Shown here: in pieces, positions 24,301 to 36,300 of the stretch | Position numbering within the stretch: the stretch's first letter is position 1 | How the letters are laid out: each line of letters starts with the position of its first letter | Source of the DNA: Agrypnia vestita | Taxonomy: Eukaryota; Arthropoda; Insecta; Trichoptera; Phryganeidae | Assembly (NCBI GenBank): GCA_016648135.1 | Contig: JADDOH010014720.1 | Location: 1-64,000 of the forward strand | Direction: 5' to 3' | Length of the DNA stretch: 64,000 bases | Position numbers and translations under genes: made by a program | Notes under the pieces: model-generated | Database searches by the model: none | Told to the model about the DNA's origin: nothing | Seen by the model: the letters and a program-made list of their open reading frames with translations, nothing else

Positions 24301-27300
24301 CTCGACCATTTTTTCGTCGACTTTAGTTGTAAAATAGGTCACCACGGAAATCCCTTTTATTTTAAGAGGATAATATATAGCCTATGTCTACTCTGAAAGT
24401 CTATTCTAAATATTGGTGAAAAAAATTTGAAATCGGTTTTGTAGTTTCGGAGATAACCTCCTACATCCAATCTTACAAACTTTACCTCTTTATATAATAT
24501 AGTATTATTATAGAAGTATTGTATAGAAGTATAGTATAGTATTTGTATAGAAGATAAATAAAAAGGAAAATAATTTTAGTATCACTGTATTTCAAAAGGT
24601 AATTAAAGTTATTTTTAAGAATTAATCAACGAAATAAGCGATAGTCATAATCAACATCAATAATCAAGTTACTTTAAAAAAATGAATATGTTTTATTTTT
24701 ATGCGTTTTTTCAAGTTTGTGTTTACTGGGGTATTATGCCGTGTTGTTACGACCTTTCGGGCCCGAAATACCCCAGTAAACACAAACTTGAAGATTCCGA
24801 GTGGCCGTGAAAACTTAAGAACATTCTTTTGCGTTTTTTTTTAAATAACTTAATAAAAAGGACAAATCACTGATTGATGCATACCTAATTGAGTCGGCTC
24901 CTTGTATGAGAGGCTGTATACGTTTTTTCGAAGATTTAATCAATTTTATTGTTAGAGTCGTTTTTAGGTCTCCTCATTTCCGGATCATAAAACGCAAAGT
25001 ATGTTCCGCAATTATTAGGTCCGAAACTCGGCGACATAAAACTTCGACGGCTAGTTTTTCTGACTCTAATGCTTGTTTTAATCCAAGTAAGTTCGCATGT
25101 TCCTCTTCAGTAAAAAAAATAGTCATTTCAACCGGTAAAATTGAACAATAGTCTGAAAGTGAAATTAAGATATCTCAAAAACTAGTTATAAAATTTTAAA
25201 TTTGTGTTTTCCGTGAATAATATTGTTCCGACCGGTGGAGTCGCGTGACGTCATCTCTCGTACCCGATGTGCTCCGGCGCCCGGCTGTGCGGACCCGTGA
25301 CGTCACAGGCGAGTTCAATCATTCCGCGCTAAAATACACTAACTTTGATATTCCTTCTATCTGTTATTTATTGACATATTTCAACAATTTTTTCACCAAT
25401 TTATTAGTTAATGTTCTATACTTTAATTAAACTTACAACACTGTATTATAATATCAGTACCCTGATAATCATTTCATTCAAAATACACTTGCATATAGCG
25501 TTCAAAATGTAAAGAAAATGTTGCGATAGGAAATTGGTAAATAAATGCATATTTCTTATCATCGGAGGCCATTATAAAAAGTGTGACGTACAAACGGCGA
25601 AAATTATATTTGTGTAAATGTGAATAAGCTTCCATAAATTAAGGTGTTGACATTTTCACGGTCAGTAAAAAAAGAAAAATGATTTTACTGGAGTTTTTTC
25701 CCCGTTTTAAGTCGCTGCGCACCTTGAACCACATAGTCGCCTCCGAAGGCCGAATTGAATGTCTCCTTAATTTGATATTCAACGCGATGTTGATCAAAAT
25801 AAATATTAAATACATGCAAAATCGCATTAGCCGCTCGCAAGATCTTTATTGATTTAATAAATTCATCGAGTTCATTAATGGACTTTAAACAAATAATTGC
25901 CAGCGAGTGATGCTGGCGATAGGAATGTCTCACTTTGGCACGTGTCGTAAGGCGTGAAACATCGGAACAGGAAGCTCTTCCTAATAGTCCAAGCGCCAGA
26001 GGTACTTGAGTGTGCAAAATATGAGGGCCGCATTCTGACAATTGATTCTAGTTCAGAAAAGCCTACAGATTAACAATATGAATGTTGCCAGAAACCCAGG
26101 TGGTCCAATTTTTTTTATACCAAATATGAAGACCGGCGACTATGCTATCAGTTTCTTATACTCGAGACACCAAATAACAAAAAAATAGATGTCGTCAGCA
26201 GATTTATCGGATCCTTTCCCTTTTCCCCTAATTAAATAGCCCGCCCCCAAGCGTCAGAGTGCATAGAGTACCTAGCCCTTTAATGTTTTTGTGCAACAGT
26301 AGGATAAAAACCATTGTGAGTAACGTATATTTTTTCGTGTTTGTAAAATAGCATTGTCGTTTTTGAGTGACAAATTAATAACTGTTTTATTAAAATACGT
26401 GAGCAATGTCGCTACAAGTGACAAATGTGAAAAGAAAAAGATCGAACGAGTTATCGTGTTTGTTTTGTGATAAAGCAGGTGACTTGGTTAAGGAACCGAA
26501 ACCACAATCATTTATAAGTATTCAAAATTTTGCATACTCAAGTCCACCCAGCTCCCGGTCTATAAATTAAAAGCGCAGTGCAATTGTTTCGGGAATTGAT
26601 TTTAATGATCTGTATAAAATTATCAAAATGCTAAACTTGGAAGATTTGATATACAGGTTGTAGCAGAGATAGTCCACAACACATTACAGGTGGATTCCTG
26701 ACGTGATTGTGAGTCAAAATAAATGTTCTAGCAACCATGAACTAATTAATATCATTATAGTTATGAAGTCATGCAATATCAAAGTTAGCATTTTTTAAAA
26801 CTTATATCGATTACGAAAAATTCATTCGTTTCAATAAAACTTAAATAAAATAATAAGAGCCCTGAAAAAATTTCAATTGGAAAATTTTCCAATTGAATAA
26901 TTTAAATAACCAGGTCCTTTTTATAAATAGCTATGTTTTAAATTTATTTTCATGTTAGTAGGTACTTAATGATTATTCATTTTCCATATATAAATTTTAT
27001 ATTTGACTAGCTGTCCGTACCCGGCGTTGCACGGGTTAAGGATTAAGTTGAAAATAAATTTGTGGGGGGAAACAAACGTTTGATTCGAACGGTATAGATT
27101 TGCATCGAAAATATATCAGGGGGACGAGAAAAGGTAAAAGGGGAGGGAGGAAATATAGCCTATGTTAGCCGCCGAGTCCTTAAGAATAAGTTTCCTCAAT
27201 TTGAGTCATGAAATGAACTAATTGTAGTAATACAAGATTGTATCTACTACAATACAAGAAATACTATTAGAAAAGTGTACTGCTATAAAATTTTGTAATC

Positions 27301-30300
27301 CATGGGGAGGGGGTTGTTTCAGTTTCAATTTTCGGATATTGATTAATATTTTGTATTAATTTACATGCTTTAGGGTACCTTATCACTTACAATTCAAAAC
27401 TTTTGTATCAAAATACCAGGGGATACATTGAAACATAACATTTACGTAAAATACATATTTTGAAAAAAAAACTATTTAAGCACCACAATAAGTTAACCAA
27501 CACTCATCCAAATGAAGATATTATAACTTCTTCAAACACAGCAAAATTATTTTGTGGTGACATTATAATTATATTTTACAGAAACAAACTTTGTTAACAC
27601 CACTTTTTTGTTGAAAAAAATTCGACATGTTAACAAAGTTCGCCCATGGCCCCTTCGTCAGGATAACAATATGCATTTGTCAGTATACATTTGTTATCCT
27701 GACGAAGGATCCATGGGCTCTGAAACATGTCGAATTTTTTTCAACAAAAAGTGGTGTAAACAAAGTTTATTTCTATAAAATTTAATGAAGATACTATACT
27801 TGTGTAATATTTGTTTAAGAAGCGTAAAGTGTTATTATATTAAAATAAATGTATTCTCCAGCATATATCTTTGTTTTATGATGCAAATAATTCAGTTGTG
27901 CAACACTGCACAACGAAACGCGAAATTTTTGTAATAATATCGTAAAATATCTCAAATTGGAAAATATTTGTAACTATATGTAGGTATGTTCTGCGAACAC
28001 AGTTACTGGATTTTATCCCCAGAAGGATGATAAATATGAAGTTGACCCACATCCATTAAATTCCTCGCATTGTTAATATATAAAATGCATATTACGTCTG
28101 GCAAGTGTTTTACAGTTTCATAATACGTACCTGCACACATGTGTATACACGTAATCCAACAAAAACAGTTATTACACAATATCATACTGGAACATATTCA
28201 AGATACATTTTTGTGTTTTTTTATTTTATGTACCATATCCATATATTAACATATCTCATGTAAGTACCATGCATGACAATCCTATGAAATAGTAATTCAA
28301 ACTATTATCTATCTAGAGGTAAAGTTTGTAAGTTTGGATGCAGGAGGTAATCTCCGAAACTACTCACTCGATTTCAAAAATTCTTTCACCAATATCTAGA
28401 ATGAACTTTCAGGGTGGATATAGGCTATATAATATTATCCCCTTAAAATAAAAGAGCTTTTCGTGGTGACTTATTTTACAACTTAAGTCGACGTAAAAAT
28501 GGTCGAGCGATGCTTTTTTTACGAACGCTGTCTTAACTGTAAGAAATATTTAAATACTTTCTGTAGAGAAGTTGTAGAACTGAAAAAGTTCTATAAAAAA
28601 GTCCGACGATATATATCTATATGTTAAGGTTAATTGATAAATATAAGTTACTAAAAACCTACGCGTAAAACGAAGCCGCGCGGGTAAGCTAGTATATAAT
28701 ACAATCGTACAGTTACTTATATCAAACAGTGGAGAAGTTCTCATGCATATTGAGAAAAAAATTAGATTGCAATAGTCTAGCTTTTCTTCTAGACTAGATT
28801 TTCGTATACTTATGTCATATTTCGCAAAAACGCTGAAAAAAATTAATGCTTGAAAGCAACATTTCTGAAGATAGAAAGACGTTTCGAGCTAAAAATAATT
28901 GCGTTGACCCAGGAATTCCAGATAGAATAAGCTGTGCAAATTTCATGCGTACTCAAATACAACGTATCCAATGTGTATACGCCTAATATACAATTGTGTT
29001 AATTTTTTAACAAAAAATGAATTTTGTTTATTTTTTAAATTACAAATACCAACACAGAATTAAGGAAAAACTGCCTACCTAATTAAACACTAGTAGTTGA
29101 GATTTCTTATATTTTTAGGGTTTTGGTCCTTTTTAAGATCTTCTCGAATCATTTACCCTGTTTATAGGTATAAGGAGTATTGTAGGAATTTTCCTCCGTC
29201 CGCATAGTAATAAAATATATTATTAGTAATAAATTATAATACCTTCTAAAAAAATAAAATATAAAACCTGTCGACAAAATCTAAAAGCATATTTTTTTAA
29301 TTAGTAGGTTGTACGTATAAATTTTCTTTCCTGAATAATAAGTGTGGGTGTCTATTGGAATGTTTGCCTAAGGTTCCTCGTACGATTATACATACACATT
29401 TATTTGGTTTATTATTCATACATTGCGAAATCAAATATTAAACATAAGGTACGTATAATACATCATTAACATTATTATATAATGGCTTCGAGTATTTTGA
29501 ACGAGTTAAAGTTAAATGTCCCAGAAACAGTAGACTAAAAGGTGCTTAGTTTTAGCACCCCATTAAAAAAAGTAGGTAGGTGTAAGAATCTTAGGGTTGT
29601 GTTTTCTGGGGTATTATGCCGTGTTATTACGACCTTTCCGCCGAGGAAGGTATGTTCACTTCGCCGGTAAAATATTTTCACAAAACTCTTTTGAATGTTA
29701 AAAAAATTGTGAGAAACTAAAAATTCCAAAAAAAACAAACTTTTTTAATAAGCCGTGAACATAAATCTGGTAACTACACTATGTATGTACTTGTGTCAAA
29801 TTTCATAAAGATAGGTTGATTATTTATAGAGTGTTAATTTCTAAAAAATCACTTAAGATCGTATAACTTCTAAACTGTGAAATTTCGGTCAACCCTATTT
29901 GACGTTCAATTGGATGCTATTGATGTCTCCCGACTGTAGGTTATGATTGGTCTATCTGAATCGTCTGGGTGTTAACTTGTTTTTAAAATATTTACTTTTT
30001 TGTTATTTGAAAGTCCAACAGATAGGAACTAGATGCATATGCGAGCATCTGATGAACAACCTTTGAACAACAGCATTTTCCAGGACAACGCAAAAAAACA
30101 GTAAAAATGGATTAGAAAAAAAAGTAACTCATAAAAACCAAGTTTTTACAATACTCCATTTCTTATTTAATCAGGTTTCGTGTCTATCTGACGCGTTGGA
30201 GTCATTACTAAGTTGTATGAAAAAACCATTAAAAATTTGAAAAATTCAAAATTATACTATAAAAATAATTTTTTTAACGAAAATTTTATAAATCATTTTT

Positions 30301-33300
30301 ATTGCTTGCAAAGTTTCAGCTTGATTGGATGACGGGAAAAGGGTTAAAAATCGATCCAAAGTTTTTTCGTCAGACAGACACACAACCAGACGCCACGAGT
30401 TAAAATAAAGGGAGTAAAAGGGTGTATTTTACATATGTATTTATGTTTTTCTTGGAGAAGGCGTCTTTAGGTGGTCAAAATACTGGGGATCTCTTTTTAA
30501 AGATGTGGACCAATCAATGTACACTTGTACGAGCACTGTATAAAAATACTGAGCTATTTAAGATTTCTTTGTTTTTTCAAACGAATATAAATTTTTTAAT
30601 TATCATTTTAAAAAATTAGAGCATCAGAACCCTTGAAATATTGCAAGGGTGAGGGCAGATCCATTTTATTACCACGCTTATATTAGCTTCACCTGTTTAT
30701 CTAGATGGAATCTCATGAACGATATTTCACCCGCTTCTCAATGCCCAATCGAGATGAAACTTTGCACACAAACAATACACGATGACAATACCTTAATCAA
30801 TTATCAGATTTACTAATAAATCAATGAATCAAAGTTTGATATGGGAAATTAATTTTTGTTGGTACCCTTGGTTACAAGCGACCTGTTTGTAAGCTTGGTT
30901 GCAGCTTGGTTTTTTGTTAAACATTTGCTCTCGTCTGTATTATACAATATAAGGAAAAAACGCTGTATTTTGCTACATTATTATTTGGGTTCTGATCTTT
31001 CCATTAAGTCCAGTAAAAAATTACCTGAAATATTATACAAAAAATGCATATAATATATACGTTTTTATAGACTGTCTACAACGGTCCTTATTCTCTCTAG
31101 ATATTTTTACTTCTTATACAGCAAGTTGGACTGAAATACGCACTTCTTTTGGAGATATAAAAGCAAAGACAGCAATATTAAAAAAAAAATGTTTTGAATG
31201 CAGTCACCGAGGATAACTAATTTAAAACGTACTGAATTCTATATTGTAGGTATGTGTCTATCCCTTCCAAAATCATGTTCCCTACAAATGTATATAAAAT
31301 TTATACATTTCCTTTTAAAATCTCCAAATCAGTATATTATAAATTAGTAATCCTCGATGACTGCATTAATTTTAATTTTGCATATTGCTGCCTTTGCTTT
31401 ATACCCCACATATTATGTGTAGGTATGTATAAAATCCTTACATAAAGATTAGACTAATCATAGAGCAACAAAAAGGTTTACTGATAGCAATATTTTTATA
31501 TGTAGGTGTGTTCAAGAACATAACGAGATAAATTATAGGAGTCTCACAGAGACGAAGCTATTTATATGAGAAACGTGTATGAAAGTCTTTTTACAGAATG
31601 ACCCAGAGCCTGCGACTCTACTCAGTGCAACGTTCACCAATTCCGTCGTAAGAACGTCCACACTTTGCAATGTGTAGTCACTTGTGTCAGTTGATGAAGG
31701 TCTTGAGCCCTGAGCCATCCTACAAAAAGTCTTCCATACACGTTTCTCATATGAATATTTTCATCTCTGTAAGGCTTCTATAATTTATCTTAATTAAGTA
31801 TCAGGGGCGTGCAGTGGGAACATCGCAGTTGACTTTTACATAACCAATTATTTGTATAAAAAATCGGAATACAACATACATTTCTTAATATTTCTATCAC
31901 AATTGTTATCATAGCATTCATATTTTGATATATCACAAAAATCTGTAGCATAAATATTTGATTTCTATTTTTTTTTTCCAAAATATGCGTCTACAAAAAA
32001 GTCACGCTTCATTGTTCCCACTGCTCGCGCCTGATGAGTATCCCTTTGTGAAGGAAGCGTTGGACCTTAAATAGGACATTGACTGTCCAAAGATTCTTTA
32101 CGCCCGAAGTGATTAAAGAGGAACGAAAAGTAGGTTAGTTATAATTATGAGTAATATTATGATAATACGCGCGTGTGATGAAACCTGCTTGGATAGTAGC
32201 CGAGGGCGACACGGTCGAGATAAAGTGAGAGTGTTTAGTTCACAATGTTTACCCGCAAAGTGAAATACTCGTACACTCAGAGCCCGGAGGAGTGGAACGT
32301 TGCGAATATTATGGCCGTTAATATTATTCGCCATTGCGACACTTAACCTACTTCCTGCATTTCTCGGATGTGTCCACACACACACACACACAACACAACA
32401 CGTGGCAACCTCCCCCGGTTGGAATAGTTTTTCAAATATAAAACGCTCTACAATCTTTACGCAATTTTTAAATTTTTTTTTATTTGCTTTGCATTTTACT
32501 TTACAAGACAGACAACCTGAATTGTTAAATATATTACCTTTATATTTTTAATTTACGGGGAGTTTCCCTATATTATTATTTGTATAAAATGCAGGTCGTA
32601 TATAAAAACCGGTCGAAATTTAAATTTAAGAGTATAAGAGCATTTGAGATTTCTGAATAATTATGGTTTTTCTGAATTTTTATATCATTTATTAGAAAAC
32701 GATCGACGGTTTTGATAAAAATTTAGGACTTTTTATTTTACACACAAATAATTTTTGTTTGAAATTAAATAATTTAGAATCATTAGGAATAGTTTTATTT
32801 TATTTTTTACATGCTTTTATTTAACTCTCTTTATCAGTTTGTTGTGGTGGAATCTTGTAATTGATTTTTCTCCAACTTCCCGATTAGCTAGAGCTCTGAA
32901 ACGTTTACGTAAAGTGGGTGACTATCCTTTAAATTAAATCATTTTCGAAATTATTTGCTTATTTTTAAAATTAATAATCACTTCACTTTCATCTAATCTA
33001 AATATAATAATTTCATTATCTGTCAGTAATTAAAGAGTTAAGGTTGTTATTACGGTCGTTAGACATATTTAACTGTAATTTAGGATATTTTATACGCACC
33101 GTATGTATTACCGAGAAGTGAATCTCGACGTTTCATTGGATACTTATCCAACATCATCAGGAGGACGACCTTTACCCGCGGAGGAGGAGGTCGGACTGAT
33201 TAGGTGCTGCTTTCTAGGGCGTAAATTGTATGCACTTTGTTGTGGAGTGTTCTCTTCTTCTACAATAGAGGTCGCCAGTGTGCAATATGTACTAGTTACG

Positions 33301-36300
33301 CTGGCGGATTTTACTGCGACTTCTCTCAAGGATTGAATCAGTGTCGTTAGAACAGGGCGCCAAATACTTGATAGTTTGTAACTGTCATCTCTATCGAAAT
33401 TGGGATGTTTGTATATTTCAATGGACTCCCTCACTAATCTGGGTATAAGGTACGGTTCTGTTGATAAGATTTTTGCCTTGTCAAATCTGATGAAGTGACA
33501 GAGATTCCCTTTGGATGCATGTTCGCAGATTGCCGATGTATTGGAGTTGTTGTTTTTATTATTGTCCAATGTGTTCCTTCAATCGTGTAGCGATATTGCT
33601 TATCAACAGAACCGCCCTGTTCTAACGACACTGATTCAACCCTTGAGAGAAATCGCAGTAAAATCCGCCGACGTAACTAGTACATATTGCACACTGGCGA
33701 CCTCTATTGTAGAAGAAGAGAACACTCCACAACAAAGTGCATACAATTTACGCCCTAGAAAGCAGCACCTAATCAATCCGACCTCCATATCCGCGTATAA
33801 AATATCCGAAATTACAGTTAAATCTGTCCGTAACTTGCTGGAATGACAACTTTAGATACCTAGAGTGTGACACGCAACCAGCGCGCGGCTCATGTTATTA
33901 TATCCCGTGATTTTTCACGGCTAGTTTAATATAAATCACTCTCATAATTGTCTAACGTTTAACAAAAGATAATCAAGAAATATTGAGAAAAAAAATTACA
34001 AACTTGATGTTCTTTATCTTATCCGAGTGAAAAGCATATTTTCTATTAAAAAATGAACGAAGAAGACACCCAGAAGTTTTTGCTAGTAGCTGCGAGACAC
34101 CCTGTATACAATTTCGCCAAAATTTAAGCTCTTCAGGTGTTGTTAATGCATCTGGCGGGTAAATTACGGTAGTGTTGGTGATGGTTGGTAAAATCTCAGT
34201 GATTTAATCTTTAATTATGGCCGTATTGCCGGCATTCTAATTAGCGGCAAAGCTGGTGATCGCAACCCGCCTTAAACCTTAACACACTTGCGCGCGCGAT
34301 GGACATTTTTTGGGTCATAGACACTATTGACAAATAAGTAATGGACAACAATAGACACTTTGACAGAACGCCGGGCGCGGACTACCCGGTACCTAAACAA
34401 TGGGTGTGATCTCATTGTAAAAATATTTAAAATTAATTATCGTGTCATGTCGTTAACGTGACGCTTGTCTTCGTGATCTTGCAAGTGTTAAATATTAAAT
34501 CAATTCAGATTTACTGGCAACGAGTTTTCTGTGGCGTCTTCTTTTTGAATAAATAATGCATTTGTTATGAAACCAATGCCTCTTAAATAACGCATGTTGG
34601 GTTGGGTGAAAATTCATGGTTGCGCGTACGGTATTGCACCAACCAAATGCAGAAGTGAACCAAGTAAATAAAACAGTCAAACCTTTAACTCTACAAACTA
34701 TTTATATGTATTATTTTTTAATGAAAATGTATCAACGTGTTTTGGAAATATGTTATGTGAAAGAACAGGAAAAAAAACGTTTTAGGATAATATTTATTAT
34801 ACTAGAAACGGTTTTATCAAATTCCAAAATGCGCCTCTAAATTAAAACAAAGCAGTAAAGGTTATATATCTTTTGAAAGAAAATTTTCTACTCTACTTTT
34901 AGAAATTGTATTTAATTTACTTTGCGCGTATTATTTAATTTAATTTAAGCCTATACTATAAAATGTCAAGTAGACAAACGTGAGCACTTTCAAAATGTCC
35001 TTCTTCAAGACAAGGCCAGATGTTTTTTTATCGTAGAGGCATCGAAAAACATGTAGAACGCTGGCAAGGAGTTGTAAATAATTAAGAAGAATACTTTATT
35101 GACATGGCCGGATGCTTTTTTATCGTAGAGGCATAGAAAAACATGTAGAACGCTGGCAAGGAGTTGTAAATAATTAAGAAGAATACTTTATTGACATGGC
35201 CGGATGCTTTTTTATCGTAGAGGCATAGAAAAACATGTAGAACGCTGGCAAGGAGTTGTAAATAATTAAGAAGAATACTTTATTGACATGGCCGGATGCT
35301 TTTTTATCGTAGAGGCATAGAAAAACATGTAGAACGCTGGCAAGAAATTGTAAATAATTAAGAAGAATACTTTATTGACTTCTTCTCCTAGTGTCGTGTC
35401 AGGTCCCTCCCAACGTTGACTATCACTTGAGAGTAGATCTCCGTATCTCTGCCGGAAACAGCTCTTCCACGCTCTTTATTCCTGTCCATTCTCGTATATT
35501 ACGGAGCCATGAAATCTCCTTCTTGCATCCTGCCAATGCCCCGTTTCCCCTCGATCGTGCTCTTGATAATCAAATACAAAAGTCGTACTTTTCCCCTCTA
35601 AGCCGCACGTCACCTTTCGGATATTATTGACTAATTTGTCGTAATTTTTTTGTCGTTCTTGTGTTCTCTCATACATACTTTCTTTATACAAAAAAGGAAG
35701 AACACCCAATATATACCTACTGGTTTTACTGAAAAAATCTATGAGACTCAAAAATATTTCCCTCGGCCATTAAAATAAATAAACACAGCGAAAAGTACTA
35801 GATTCTTGGAAATATTTACCCATTACAATCGGAATAATTTGCCTCTTCAAAAAGAGCAAAATGATTTTGTAGTGATATTATTAATATGATTAATAAAAAT
35901 GTACTTTGTTTTCATCACTTATGTTTTGAAAATATTAACATGTTTCAGAGATAATGGTCCCTTCGTCAGGACACAATGTATACTAACAAACTAAAAATCA
36001 AAAATCGAAGTATATACAATAAAAATATTTAAAAATATATATGGGAAATGAATAACAATACATGAAAACAAATCCAAAACATAAAAATATTACAAATAAC
36101 CAGTTAAAAAGTGGACTGCGTGGACAGTAAAAAATAGAGAAATAGTTGATGGGAAAAAAATTGTAATTCAGTACCAACATGAGGTCAAATTTAATAGATA
36201 ACTATTTGTAAAAATGACCCGGTTATTTACTATTGTTATTCATTTCCCATTATTCTTTTTTATATTTTTGTCTGTAATCCGATTTTGATTTCAATTTGTT

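Noticed and set aside
33511..33846. Separate + strand gene
   Set aside because: It is the inverted copy of the Penelope-like C-terminus, not an independent gene.
35031..35381. CRISPR array
   Set aside because: The 92-bp units are contiguous with no spacers and derive from a mariner end; this is eukaryotic DNA.
35391..35751. Pair of overlapping opposite frames
   Set aside because: No motif, no splice context, next to the mariner-derived array.
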